Positions 20,650 to 29,259 of a DNA stretch of 64,000 bases are shown piece by piece. Origin of the DNA: Sphaerotilus hippei. Its GTDB lineage: Bacteria > Pseudomonadota > Gammaproteobacteria > Burkholderiales > Burkholderiaceae_C. The notes below the pieces were generated by a model. The model was not told the DNA's origin and searched no databases. It saw nothing but the letters and a program-made list of their open reading frames with translations. Each line of letters starts with the position of its first letter. Position 1 is the first letter of the stretch. A program made the position numbers and the translations under genes. The stretch is taken from positions 248,001 to 312,000 of the forward strand of contig NZ_QJJS01000001.1 in NCBI RefSeq assembly GCF_003201595.1, in the 5' to 3' direction.

Positions 20650-20716
20650 TCAATACAGTGGACTCACTCGACGCGCCGCCGGCCGCCGATATCCGATGCA
20701 CCCGATGGAGTTCGAC

Positions 20717-21499
20717 ATGAGCCGCCAACACGACCACAACCCCCCTCACCAGATCGCGATCATCACCGGCGGGAGCCGGGGCCTGGGGCGCGACATGGTG
20801 CTCAAGCTCGCCGCGCAAGGCGTGCACAGCCTCTTCACCTACCGCAGCCGCGAAGCGGAGGCGGCCGAGGTGGTCGCCGAGGTCGGGCGCCTGGGCGCCC
20901 GCGCACTGGCCCTGCCGCTGGACGTGGCCGACAGTCGCAGTTTTGCCCCCTTTGCCGCGGCGGTGCGCGAGGCCCTGGCCGTGCACTGGCAGCGCGAGCG
21001 TTTCGACTTCCTGGTCAACAACGCCGGCATCGGCCTGCACGCGCCGTTTGCGCAGACCAGCGAGGCCCAGTTCGACGAGCTGATGGCCATCCAGCTCAAG
21101 GGCCCGTTCTTCCTGACCCAGGCGCTGCTGCCTTGGATCGCCGACGGCGGGCGGATCCTGAACGTCTCCACCGGCCTGACCCGTTTTGCGCTGCCCGGGT
21201 ATGCCGCCTACGCGGCGATGAAGGGCGGGATCGAGGTGCTGACGCGTTACCAGGCCAAGGAGCTGGGCGCGCGGGGCATCACGGTCAACGTGATCGCCCC
21301 GGGGGCGATCGAGACCGACTTCGGTGGGGGCCGGGTGCGTGATGACGCCGGGCTCAACGGTTTCGTGGCCTCGCAGACCGCGCTGGGCCGGGTCGGCATG
21401 CCCGACGACATCGGCGACGCGGTCGTGCTGCTGCTGTCGGACGGGGCCCGCTGGATCAACGCCCAGCGGGTGGAGGCCTCGGGCGGGATGTTCCTGTGA
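20717..21499 (+). CDS. Short-chain dehydrogenase/reductase (SDR)
   Basis: A 260-residue classical SDR oxidoreductase. The nucleotide loop is TGGSRGLG, the structural NNAGIG motif is present, and the catalytic Ser and Tyr-x-x-x-Lys are in NVSTGLTRFALPGYAAYAAMK. The C-terminal substrate loop and the dimer-forming end (EASGGMFL) are normal. NAD(P) preference is suggested by Arg after the first strand (TYRSREAE), favouring NADP. Closest general class is 3-oxoacyl-reductase-like SDRs of unknown substrate. The ATG at 20717 follows GATGGAG; an upstream in-frame ATG at 20697 is possible. Divergent from the LysR regulator. Confidence 0.85.
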   Translation: MSRQHDHNPPHQIAIITGGSRGLGRDMVLKLAAQGVHSLFTYRSREAEAAEVVAEVGRLGARALALPLDVADSRSFAPFAAAVREALAVHWQRERFDFLVNNAGIGLHAPFAQTSEAQFDELMAIQLKGPFFLTQALLPWIADGGRILNVSTGLTRFALPGYAAYAAMKGGIEVLTRYQAKELGARGITVNVIAPGAIETDFGGGRVRDDAGLNGFVASQTALGRVGMPDDIGDAVVLLLSDGARWINAQRVEASGGMFL

Positions 21500-21527
21500 A
21501 ACCTCCCGTCCGAGGGCCTGCCGGGCT

Positions 21528-23042
21528 TCAGTACGCCTGGAGCGCCGTCAGCAGCGAGCCGGCGTTGGGGCTGCCCAGCCCGGTCGCGAGGTCGTAGCCG
21601 GTCACCGCCGAGCAGGTGGTGCAGCTGCCGTTGCTGCCGGTGGTGATGTCGAGCAGCGCGGCGGCATAGGTCGCCGACACCGCGGCGATGCCCTGGTAGA
21701 GCGCCGGGTGCGGCTGGCCCAGCACGGCCTTGCCGGCGCGGGCGCGCCGGGCGTTGGCGATCGCCAGGCCGGCGGCCCACTGTGGCGCGCCGGCGCTGGT
21801 GCCACCGAAGACGTACCAGGTGCCGGTGGTCGCGCCCGAGGCGGTCAGGTAGACGTAGTGGCCGCTGTAGGGGTCGGCGTTCGAGGCGACGTCCGGCCCG
21901 GCGCGCTTCGGGCTGCTGCCGTTCTTGCCGGGCACGCTGACGGCGCCCTGGTAGCTCGGCATGGCCACGTAGGCGCTGGTGCCGCCGCCGCTGCCCGACC
22001 AAGTGGTCTCGCTGCGGGCGCTGCCGCTGGCGTAGCTCAGCGTGGTGCCGCCCACCGACAGCACCGAGCCGGAGACGGCTGGCCAGTTCATCTGCGTGCC
22101 GTTGTCGCCCGAGGCCGCGACGTAGGACAGGCCGCTGGCCTTGAAGACGCCGTCGACCTGGCTGGTCCACGTGCCTTCGCTGGCGCCGAAGCTCATCGAC
22201 ACCACCCCCGGGCCCATCTTCGCGGCCAGCTGGATCGCGCTCAGCAGGCTGTTGACCGAGGCGTCGACGGCCTCGATCAGCACGATGCGCGCCATCGGGG
22301 CGACCGCGTGGGCCCATTGCACGTCGAGCGCGATCTCGCTGGCCCAGCCGGCGTTGTACTTGGGCGCGCTCGACGCCAGGCCGGCCTTCGTGCTGGCGTA
22401 GGCGATCGTCAGCGCGCAGCCGGAGCCGGACGCCGGTGTCGCCAGCGGCAGCCGGGTCGAGGCGCTCAGCGTGGTGGTCGTGCAGGTGGGCAGGCCGAAC
22501 TTCTGGTTGAAGACCGCCAGGTCCTTGGCCACGTTCGGGTGGTGGTAGGCGTTGACGATGTAGATCGTCTGCGCCGAGCCGAAGCTGGCGGCCTGGTCCG
22601 CGCTCAGGGTCGTGCCGGTGGCCGCCAGCGTGGGGTAGCCGTAGGCGGCCCGGATCTGTGCCGGCGTGTAGACGGTGGCGGTGGTGCTGGTGGCCAGCGT
22701 GCCGGCCTGGTCGCTGGCGGCGGCGGCGCGTGCGCGCAGCTGGTCGGGCAGCAGCCGGGCGGTCGACAGCGCGGCCTGGGTGGCGGGCACCTGCAGCGTC
22801 TGCGGGGCCGTGCCGGCCGACTGGCTGCTGCCGTCGGCATCGATGTCCGACGGCTCGTCGGGCAGCACCGGGGCCATGTGGAAGACCGGCAGGGCCTCGA
22901 CCCCGTCGGCTTCGGCCGCCGCGATGGTGCTGGTGTCCTCCGCGGCGGCGCTGTCCTCGCCGCCGCCTCCGCAGCCGGCCAGCAGCAGGGCGACCGCCGC
23001 GGCGGTCAGGGTCAGGGTGGAGCGGACGGACGATGCGGGCAT
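21528..23042 (-). CDS. Sedolisin-family (S53) serine peptidase, predicted lipoprotein
   Basis: A 504-residue secreted protease. The N-terminus has a signal with lipobox LLLAGC, followed by a Gly/Ala/Asp-rich linker, so it is probably anchored to the outer membrane or processed. The catalytic domain has the Glu-Asp pair in ASEIALDVQWAH, the oxyanion Asp in SGDNG and the serine motif GGTSAGAPQW, which identifies peptidase family S53 (kumamolisin-like). The usual large N-terminal propeptide is mostly missing or very short (about 100 residues before the catalytic domain). The ribosome site GAGGAG lies just before the ATG at 23042. S53 enzymes usually act at acid pH; the role here is unknown. Confidence 0.85.
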   Translation of the reverse strand: MPASSVRSTLTLTAAAVALLLAGCGGGGEDSAAAEDTSTIAAAEADGVEALPVFHMAPVLPDEPSDIDADGSSQSAGTAPQTLQVPATQAALSTARLLPDQLRARAAAASDQAGTLATSTTATVYTPAQIRAAYGYPTLAATGTTLSADQAASFGSAQTIYIVNAYHHPNVAKDLAVFNQKFGLPTCTTTTLSASTRLPLATPASGSGCALTIAYASTKAGLASSAPKYNAGWASEIALDVQWAHAVAPMARIVLIEAVDASVNSLLSAIQLAAKMGPGVVSMSFGASEGTWTSQVDGVFKASGLSYVAASGDNGTQMNWPAVSGSVLSVGGTTLSYASGSARSETTWSGSGGGTSAYVAMPSYQGAVSVPGKNGSSPKRAGPDVASNADPYSGHYVYLTASGATTGTWYVFGGTSAGAPQWAAGLAIANARRARAGKAVLGQPHPALYQGIAAVSATYAAALLDITTGSNGSCTTCSAVTGYDLATGLGSPNAGSLLTALQAY

Positions 23043-23259
23043 GGGGACTCCTCGGGACGCTGGATCAGCGCAATGCATGACGTTTCGGCGGTTTTTCCGC
23101 GGACCTGAAGCCCTTCAGTGTGAAGATTGATTGCCGAGCGGTCCGGGGGAGGATTCCGCGTACGCCTTCAGCTGGTCTTCAGGCGCCGGGGCTCCAATGC
23201 ATTGGTCGGCCGCACGAGCCGGCACCTCTGAACTCCACCCCGATCACCAAGGATCCACC

Positions 23260-23517
23260 ATGAAGAAGCTGTTCGCCGCCGCCGCCCTGACCCTGCTGGC
23301 CTCCACCGCCTTCGCCGGCCCCGCCTGCAACGTGCCCGAAGGCCAGTGGATGAAAGAAGCCGACTTCAAGACCCGCCTCGAAGGCCAGGGCTACCAGATC
23401 AAGACCTTCAAGGTCAGCAAGGGCAAGTGCTACGAGATCTACGGCTTCGACAAGGCCGGCAAGAAGGTCGAGATCTATTTCGACCCGGCCACCGCCGCCG
23501 TGCTGGAAACGAAGTGA
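23260..23517 (+). CDS. Secreted PepSY-like small protein
   Basis: An 85-residue exported protein: signal peptide of about 19 residues (MKKLFAAAALTLLASTAFA) followed by one PepSY-type domain, with the pattern WMKEADFKTRLEGQGYQI, then YEIYGFDKAGKKVEIYFDPATAAVL. Two Cys in the mature part may form a disulfide. Such proteins are periplasmic and often encoded beside cytochrome b561 and two-component genes, as here (20 bases to the cytochrome gene). Probable role: periplasmic accessory or signal for that redox-linked regulatory unit. Confidence 0.8.
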   Translation: MKKLFAAAALTLLASTAFAGPACNVPEGQWMKEADFKTRLEGQGYQIKTFKVSKGKCYEIYGFDKAGKKVEIYFDPATAAVLETK

Positions 23518-23537
23518 ACGCCTGAGGGGCACGACCG

Positions 23538-24080
23538 ATGAACTCCACTCTGCCTGCCGGTCCGGTCCGGGTCTGGGACCGCTTCGTCCGGGTGTTCCAC
23601 TGGAGCCTGGTGACCTGCGTGGTGCTGAACTACTTCGTCATCGACGACGGCGAGGCCGTGCACCAGTGGCTCGGCTACACCGCCAGCGCGCTGGTGGCGG
23701 CCCGCATCGTCTGGGGGTTCATCGGCAGCCGCCATGCCCGTTTCCGCGATTTTTTCCCCACGCCGGCCCGGCTGATCCGCCATGTGCGCCAGCTGCTGGC
23801 GGGTGAGCACGAGGTGCACGTCGGCCACAACCCGCTGGGCGCGCTGATGATGCTGGCGCTGATCGCCGTGGTGCTGGCGCTGGGGTTGAGCGGGTTCCTG
23901 CAGACCACCGACCGCTTCTGGGGCGAAGAATGGCTCCAGGAGCTGCACGAGCTGCTCGCCTCGACGCTGATCGCGCTGGCGGGCCTGCACGCGGCGGCGG
24001 CCCTCGTCATGGGCCGCCTCGAGGGGGTGAACCTGGTGCGTGCCATGATCACCGGCGTCAAGGACCGGACGACACGATGA
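23538..24080 (+). CDS. Cytochrome b561-family membrane protein
   Basis: A 180-residue protein with four membrane segments, of the Ni/Fe-hydrogenase-type b-cytochrome (Cytb-N) fold. Histidines suited to ligate two b hemes lie in the membrane segments: FHWSLV, VHQWLGY, LHELLA and LHAAAAL. It would move electrons between the quinone pool and a periplasmic partner, plausibly the preceding PepSY protein or a soluble cytochrome. The stop overlaps the response regulator start (ATGA at 24077-24080), so the redox protein is translationally coupled to its regulators. Confidence 0.85.
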   Translation: MNSTLPAGPVRVWDRFVRVFHWSLVTCVVLNYFVIDDGEAVHQWLGYTASALVAARIVWGFIGSRHARFRDFFPTPARLIRHVRQLLAGEHEVHVGHNPLGALMMLALIAVVLALGLSGFLQTTDRFWGEEWLQELHELLASTLIALAGLHAAAALVMGRLEGVNLVRAMITGVKDRTTR

Positions 24081-24730
24081 GACTGCTGCTGCTCGAGGAC
24101 GACACGACGCTGGGCGAAGGCCTGGCCGCCTTCCTGCGCAGCGAAGGCCATCTGGTCGACTGGTTCACCCGCCTGGCCCAGGTCCGCACGCTCGGTGCCG
24201 AGCCGTACGACACGCTGCTGGTGGACTGGCAGCTGCCCGACGGCTCGGGGCTGGACTGGATCGCCAGCCTGCGTCGCCACGGCAACGTGACCCCCATCGT
24301 CGTGCTGACCGCGCGGGACCTGATCCGCGACCGCATCCAGGGCCTGGACAGCGGCGCCGACGACTACCTCGTCAAGCCCTTCGACCCCGAGGAGCTGGCC
24401 GCGCGGGTGCGGGCGCTCGGGCGCCGCTGGTCGGGGCTGGCCGGACACCGGCGCCGCATCGGCCCGGTCGAGGTCGACCTGACGGCCAAGGCCGTCTGGC
24501 ACGACGGCCGGGCCGTCGACCTCACCGCGCGGGAATGGACGCTGCTCGAGGCGCTGCTGCTGCGCAGCGGGCGCATCGTCGCCAAGAGCGACCTGGAGTC
24601 GCTGGTGCACGGCTTCCAGTCCGAGCACGTCAGCAACACGCTGGAGGTGCACGTCAGCAGCCTGCGCCGCAAGCTCGGCCGCGAGCTGATCGAGACCGTG
24701 CGCGGCCTGGGCTACCGCATCGGCACATGA
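24077..24730 (+). CDS. OmpR-family response regulator
   Basis: A 217-residue DNA-binding response regulator. The receiver has the acidic pair LEDD, phosphoacceptor Asp50 (LLVDWQLPDGSG), Thr in VVLTARD and Lys in LVKPFD. The C-terminal winged helix (about residues 125-217) has LTAREWTLLEALL and ends in the typical VSSLRRKLGRELIETVRGLGYRI region. It resembles the QseB/PmrA subgroup. It is linked by 4-base overlaps to the cytochrome gene before and the kinase after, forming a redox-linked two-component operon. Confidence 0.9.
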   Translation: MRLLLLEDDTTLGEGLAAFLRSEGHLVDWFTRLAQVRTLGAEPYDTLLVDWQLPDGSGLDWIASLRRHGNVTPIVVLTARDLIRDRIQGLDSGADDYLVKPFDPEELAARVRALGRRWSGLAGHRRRIGPVEVDLTAKAVWHDGRAVDLTAREWTLLEALLLRSGRIVAKSDLESLVHGFQSEHVSNTLEVHVSSLRRKLGRELIETVRGLGYRIGT

Positions 24731-26058
24731 CGATGCTGCCGTCGATCCGGGCCCGCCTGGCGCGTGCGCTGGGCCTGATCTCCATCCTCTGGTGCCTGGC
24801 GGTGACGCTGGCGGTGGCGCTGGTGGTGCGCCACGAGGTCGACGAGCTGATGGACAACAGCCTGCAGGAGTCGGCCGAGATCATCCACGGCGTGCTCGAG
24901 CTGAATGCCCGCCAGCTGCCGCTGGGGCGGCTGCCCGGCGGGGCGATGGCGGCCGCCCCGCATGAAGAACACCTGGTCTGGCAGCTGGTCGACGCCGACG
25001 GCACGGTGCTGCTGCGCTCGCACCGGGCACCTGACCGGGCGCTGCGCTCCGGGGCGGTCACCGGCCTGGGTGACGCCGGTGATCAGTGGCGGGTCTACGG
25101 CGTCGCGTTCGGTGCGGCGGGCGAGGGCCGCGGCCTGATGCTCTACGTGGCGCAGGAGATGACCGAGCGTGCGGAGGTCCGGGCCGACTCCGCGCTCTAT
25201 GCCATCGTCGCCGCGCTGGGGGTCGGGCTGCTGTGCGCGCAGTGGCTGCGGGTGCGCCTGCGGCGCGAGCTGCTGCCGCTGGCCGAACTGTCCGCGGCGG
25301 TGAGCCGCTTCGATCCGCTGCAGCCCGGTGCCGTGCTGCCGCCGGCCTCGCGCACCGAGCTGGCCCCGATGCAGCGCGCCATCACCGACCTCGGGGAGCG
25401 GCTGGCGCGCCGGGTGGCCAACGAGCGGGCCTTCACCGCCCACGCCGCCCATGCGCTGCGCACCCCGCTGGCCGGCATGGACGCGCAGCTGGCGGTGGCG
25501 CTGCGCGAGTGTCCGCCCGAGCTGCGGCCCCGCCTGGTGCGCTCGCGCGAGGCGGTCGGCCGGCTGCGCCGGGTGGTCAGCGCGCTGCTGACCCTGTTCC
25601 GCAGTGGCGCCGAGCCGCGCTGGGAGGCGCTGCAGCTCGACGAGCTGCTGGTGCACCTGCCGTTCGAGGGCCTGGACCTGCAGGCCCGCCAGACGGGGCC
25701 GCTGCAGGCCGACCCCGACCTGCTCGCCGCCGCCTTGCTGAACCTGCTCGACAACGCCCAGCGCCATGGCGCCACGCAGGTGATCGTGTGCACCCGCGGG
25801 CAGGGCGAGGACACGCTGATCGAGCTGCACGACGACGGCCGCGGCATCGAGCCGGCCGAGCGGCTGCGCCTGCAGGCCGCGCTCGATGCGCAGGACTACG
25901 CCACGCTCAGCGGCCTGGGCCTGATGCTGGCCGATCTGGTGGCGCGCACGCATGGCGGCGCGCTGCACCTGCTCGAGACGCCCGCCGGCTTCGGCGTGCG
26001 GATCCGGCTCGGGCCGCCGCCGGTGCTCAGTGCCCCGATGCCGACGACGACAGGTTGA
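24727..26058 (+). CDS. Sensor histidine kinase, QseC/PmrB-like
   Basis: A 443-residue kinase. Membrane segments near residues 14-36 and 155-175 flank a periplasmic domain of about 115 residues. HisKA has His242 (AHALRTPLAGMDAQ), with Ala where most kinases have Glu directly after the His; the HATPase has LLNLLDNAQRHG, DDGRGIEP and the shortened G2 loop LSGLGLMLADLV. It pairs with the overlapping OmpR regulator. Its 3' end overlaps the convergent SMR gene by 32 bases. The stimulus is unknown, but coupling to PepSY and cytochrome b561 genes suggests a redox or envelope signal. Confidence 0.88.
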   Translation: MTMLPSIRARLARALGLISILWCLAVTLAVALVVRHEVDELMDNSLQESAEIIHGVLELNARQLPLGRLPGGAMAAAPHEEHLVWQLVDADGTVLLRSHRAPDRALRSGAVTGLGDAGDQWRVYGVAFGAAGEGRGLMLYVAQEMTERAEVRADSALYAIVAALGVGLLCAQWLRVRLRRELLPLAELSAAVSRFDPLQPGAVLPPASRTELAPMQRAITDLGERLARRVANERAFTAHAAHALRTPLAGMDAQLAVALRECPPELRPRLVRSREAVGRLRRVVSALLTLFRSGAEPRWEALQLDELLVHLPFEGLDLQARQTGPLQADPDLLAAALLNLLDNAQRHGATQVIVCTRGQGEDTLIELHDDGRGIEPAERLRLQAALDAQDYATLSGLGLMLADLVARTHGGALHLLETPAGFGVRIRLGPPPVLSAPMPTTTG

Positions 26059-26356
26059 TCACCACCACGCCGGCGACGATCAGGCCGATGCCCAGCATCG
26101 CCGGCAGGTCCAGGCGCTGGCGGAACAGCACGGCGGCGACCACCGAGATCAGCACCACGCCAGCGCCCGACCAGATCGCGTAGGCCACGCCGACCGGCAC
26201 GACCCGCAGTGCCTGCGCCAGCAGGTAGAAGGAGCAGGCGTAACCGGCGGCGCTCAGCAGCGAGGGGCCCGGCCGCGTGAAGCCGTCGCTGGCCTTCAGC
26301 GCGCTGGTGGCGGCGGTCTCGAACAGGATGGCCAGCAGGAGTTGGAGCCAGTGCAT
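26027..26356 (-). CDS. Small multidrug resistance (SMR/EmrE-type) transporter
   Basis: A 109-residue, four-helix membrane protein of the SMR family. The essential membrane-embedded Glu of helix 1 is present (LLLAILFETAATSALK), as is the helix-3 region GVAYAIWSGAGVVLIS, both diagnostic. It would form an antiparallel dimer exchanging protons for cationic compounds or guanidinium-like substrates. The start at 26356 gives the usual SMR length; two upstream in-frame ATGs would add a non-hydrophobic leader and are rejected. The last 32 bases overlap the 3' end of the convergent kinase gene. Confidence 0.87.
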   Translation of the reverse strand: MHWLQLLLAILFETAATSALKASDGFTRPGPSLLSAAGYACSFYLLAQALRVVPVGVAYAIWSGAGVVLISVVAAVLFRQRLDLPAMLGIGLIVAGVVVINLSSSASGH

Positions 26357-26426
26357 GGCCGACTCTGCCATGCCGCCCGCGTGGCGCTTGGCCGCAGGCG
26401 ACACGCAATGGCGCGCCGGCGCCACC

Positions 26427-27281
26427 TCAGGGGCTGAGCCGGTCGACCAGCGTCAGCGGCGGGGCCGCCCGCTCGGGGCGCAGCGTGCCGGAGAGCTCGG
26501 CCCCCAGGTCGACCAGCATGTCGCGGGTCAGCACCTGGTTCATCTTGTCGCGGAACCAGTGGCCGTTCTCGTGCGCCTCGCCGGTCAGGCCGTCGACCTC
26601 GATCACGCCGGTGCGCTCCGTGGTCGACCAGAGGAACTCGAAGGCGTAGACCGGCCGCACGAACAGGTGCAGCCGCTCGAAGGTCAGGATGTCGAGCTCG
26701 ATCTCGTCCGCATCGATCGCCTCGGCATTGAGCTGGTCGCTGGCCCGCTGGCGCGCCGCGGCCTGCGGCACCAGCAGCCGCACCAGCTCCGGGCGGTCCA
26801 GCGTGTCGACCTCGGTGTGCGGGTAGCGGGCGAGGTAGTGCTCCAGCAGCGTGGGCCGGATCTCGCGCTGCAGGCCGTCGACGAAGGTCTCGAAGGTGAG
26901 CCGGCGCTGGCAGTGCTCGACCACCGACAGGTCCAGGCGGCCGCGGTCGCCGTGGCGCGTCACCTCGCGGCGCGTGTCGAGCAGCGACACCTCGCGGGCG
27001 TCCGGGTTGTGCACCGGCACCGGGTAGTGCACCTGGCGGTGGTAGTCGACGCTGCGCTGCGCGCTCAGGTGCCAGAAGGGCTCGAGCCGCAGCTCCTGCC
27101 GGACCAGCTCCACCGTGTCCTCCTTGGGGCGGTGCAGCGGGTTCCACCGCGCCAGCAGGCCGAAGGCGCCGAGCTTGCGGCGTTCGGCCAGCGCCTGTGC
27201 CGCGGGCTCCGTGCAGACGGCGTCGAACACGAAGATGCGGTTGGCGGCCGCGTCGAACTGGACGATCTGGGACGTGGACAT
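26427..27281 (-). CDS. Conserved-looking hypothetical protein, 284 residues
   Basis: I do not recognise the family. The product is soluble, has no signal peptide, and is rich in His and Arg, with a Trp/His-rich segment (FWHLSAQRSVDYHRQ) and an acidic C-terminal half that ends in a long helix (NGHWFRDKMNQVLTRDMLVDL). Codon use is like the neighbours, with G/C third positions throughout, so it is a genuine gene. The strand YAFEFLWSTTERTGVIEVDGLTG is a possible beta-rich core. It stands between the SMR gene and the divergent RNA helicase, with no functional clue from context. Confidence 0.7.
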   Translation of the reverse strand: MSTSQIVQFDAAANRIFVFDAVCTEPAAQALAERRKLGAFGLLARWNPLHRPKEDTVELVRQELRLEPFWHLSAQRSVDYHRQVHYPVPVHNPDAREVSLLDTRREVTRHGDRGRLDLSVVEHCQRRLTFETFVDGLQREIRPTLLEHYLARYPHTEVDTLDRPELVRLLVPQAAARQRASDQLNAEAIDADEIELDILTFERLHLFVRPVYAFEFLWSTTERTGVIEVDGLTGEAHENGHWFRDKMNQVLTRDMLVDLGAELSGTLRPERAAPPLTLVDRLSP

Positions 27282-27410
27282 GGGTGCGGATTTCGACGAT
27301 CGCGTCCTCAGGGTGACGCCTTGAACGATGGTACTGCGCGCGTGCTGCCGCGCCGTCCGCCGAACTCGTCACAATCCATCCTCCCGCCCCCCAATTTTTC
27401 CTGACGCCCC

Positions 27411-28670
27411 ATGACCTTCGCCTCCCTCGGCCTGACCCCTGCGCTGTGCCGCGCCGTGCGCGAACTCGGCTTCTCGGCGCCCACGCCCATCCAGGCGGCC
27501 GCCATCCCCGCCGCCCTGCGGGGCGACGATGTGCAGGGGGCGGCCCGGACCGGCTCGGGCAAGACGGTGGCGTTCGCGCTGCCGCTGCTCCAGGGGCTCA
27601 AGGACATCCGCTTCGAGTGGCCGCGCCGGCCGCAGGCGCTGGTGCTGGTGCCGACCCGCGAGCTCGCGGTCCAGGTCGGCGAGGTGCTGCGCGACCTGGC
27701 CGGCGCGATGCCCGAGCCGCCGCGGGTGGCGGTGCTGTTCGGCGGGGTGTCGATCAATCCGCAGATGATGGGCCTGCGCGGGGGCACCGAGATCGTCGTG
27801 GCCACGCCCGGGCGCCTGCTCGACCTGGTCGAGCACAACGCGCTGCGGCTGGACTCGATCCGCACCCTGGTGCTCGACGAGGCCGATCGCCTGCTCGACC
27901 TGGGTTTCGCCGACGAGCTCGCCCGCGTGCTGGCGCTGCTGCCCGAGCGGCGCCAGAACCTGTTCTTCTCCGCCACCTTCTCCGAGGCCGTGCAGGCCCT
28001 GGCCGCCGGCCTGCTGCGCGACCCGGTGCGCATCGAGCCGCCCGCCGGTGGCGAGGACACCCCGGCCATCACGCAGCGCGCCATCGAGGTCGACGCGGCG
28101 CGGCGCACCATGCTGCTGCGCCACCTGCTGGCCGATCCGGCCTGGGACCAGGTGCTGGTGTTCGTGGCCACCCGCTACGCCACCGAGCTGGTCGCCGAGA
28201 AGCTCGGCCGCGCCGGCCTGGCCGCCGGCTCGCTGCATGGCGAGCTGAGCCAGGGCGCCCGCACCGAGGTGCTCAAGGCCTTCAAGCAGCGGCGTGTCCA
28301 GGTGCTGGTGGCCACCGACGTCGCCGCCCGAGGCATCGACATCGCGGCGCTGCCGGTGGTGGTCAACTACGACCTGCCGCGCTCGACCGACGACTACACG
28401 CACCGCATCGGCCGCACCGGCCGGGCGGGCTCGCCGGGCCTGGCGGTCAGCTTCATCAGCGCCTCCACCGAGGCGCATTTCCGCCTGATCGAGAAGCGCC
28501 AGCACCAGCGCGTGCCGCGTGAGCGGATCCCCGGCTTCGAGCCGGTCGAGACCGCCACGCCCGAGCAGGCGGTCGGTGGGGTCAAGGGCACCCGGATGAG
28601 CAAGAAGGACAAGCTGCGCGCCGCGGCCGCCGAGGTCCTGCCCCCGCCACACCCGGTGCGGCGTTCCTGA
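27411..28670 (+). CDS. DEAD-box ATP-dependent RNA helicase, RhlE-like
   Basis: A 419-residue two-domain helicase. Ordered motifs: Q motif (GFSAPTPIQAAAIP), motif I AARTGSGKT, Ia PTRELA, II DEAD (VLDEADRLLD), III SAT, then in domain two IV (LVFVATRY), V RGIDIA and VI HRIGRTGR. The C-terminal tail of about 50 residues is short and basic (MSKKDKLRAAA), typical of RhlE-type enzymes, which remodel RNA during ribosome assembly and decay. It starts 129 bases from the divergent hypothetical gene. Whether it is the rhlE orthologue or a paralogue cannot be settled here. Confidence 0.9.
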   Translation: MTFASLGLTPALCRAVRELGFSAPTPIQAAAIPAALRGDDVQGAARTGSGKTVAFALPLLQGLKDIRFEWPRRPQALVLVPTRELAVQVGEVLRDLAGAMPEPPRVAVLFGGVSINPQMMGLRGGTEIVVATPGRLLDLVEHNALRLDSIRTLVLDEADRLLDLGFADELARVLALLPERRQNLFFSATFSEAVQALAAGLLRDPVRIEPPAGGEDTPAITQRAIEVDAARRTMLLRHLLADPAWDQVLVFVATRYATELVAEKLGRAGLAAGSLHGELSQGARTEVLKAFKQRRVQVLVATDVAARGIDIAALPVVVNYDLPRSTDDYTHRIGRTGRAGSPGLAVSFISASTEAHFRLIEKRQHQRVPRERIPGFEPVETATPEQAVGGVKGTRMSKKDKLRAAAAEVLPPPHPVRRS

Positions 28671-28691
28671 GGCCGGCCGGGCCGGCGCGCT

Positions 28692-29249
28692 TCACCAGGA
28701 GCGCACCCGTCCGGTGTCGAGGTGCACGAAGGCCTCGCGCGGGTAGTAGCCCACGCCCCCCGCCTTCAGCGACAGCGCCGCCTCCCGCAGCTCGGCCAGC
28801 GGCACGCCGGGCAGGCGCACGTCGATGGCCCGGCCGTCCATGTGCAGGCTGTGCCGGGCGACCCCGCCGCCGCGGCTGCCGCGCAGCTGCTCGTTCGTGG
28901 CCGGCGAGCGGTAGGCCGAGATGATCTGGAACGTGCCCGCGTGGCCCAGCACCTGCTGGACGCGGTGCATCAGGTCGAACACCGTCGGGTCGATGCGGCC
29001 GACCTCGCCGCTGTAGTGGTCGCGCAGGAAACGGTTCAGCGTGCCCAGCGCCTCGGGCAGGTAACGCTCGCCGCTGGCGTAGACCAGGTCGATCCGCTCG
29101 TGCGTGTGGGTGTGCGCCATCACCAGGCTGCGGGCCTCGGGGATCGACGCGCGGGCGTGCGCGGCCAGCGTCGGCAGCGCGCCCAGCGTGGCCAGGCGGG
29201 CGGTGTGGTGCAGGAAGCGGCGGCGGCTGCCGGTGCGGGTGTCGGTCAT
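28692..29249 (-). CDS. mepK: MepK-like peptidoglycan endopeptidase (DUF882)
   Basis: A 185-residue M15-like murein endopeptidase closely resembling E. coli MepK (YcbK), which cuts 3-3 (mDAP-mDAP) cross-links. A twin-arginine signal is present (SRRRFLHHTA). The zinc site residues are in SLHMDGRAIDV and FVHLDTG, and the surrounding GGVGYYPR matches the MepK family. It lies 10 bases after the L,D-transpeptidase gene, the enzyme class that makes its 3-3 substrate; E. coli has the same neighbours (ycbB-ycbK). A periplasmic location follows from the Tat signal. Confidence 0.87.
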   Translation of the reverse strand: MTDTRTGSRRRFLHHTARLATLGALPTLAAHARASIPEARSLVMAHTHTHERIDLVYASGERYLPEALGTLNRFLRDHYSGEVGRIDPTVFDLMHRVQQVLGHAGTFQIISAYRSPATNEQLRGSRGGGVARHSLHMDGRAIDVRLPGVPLAELREAALSLKAGGVGYYPREAFVHLDTGRVRSW

Positions 29250-29259
29250 GCGGGCTCCG

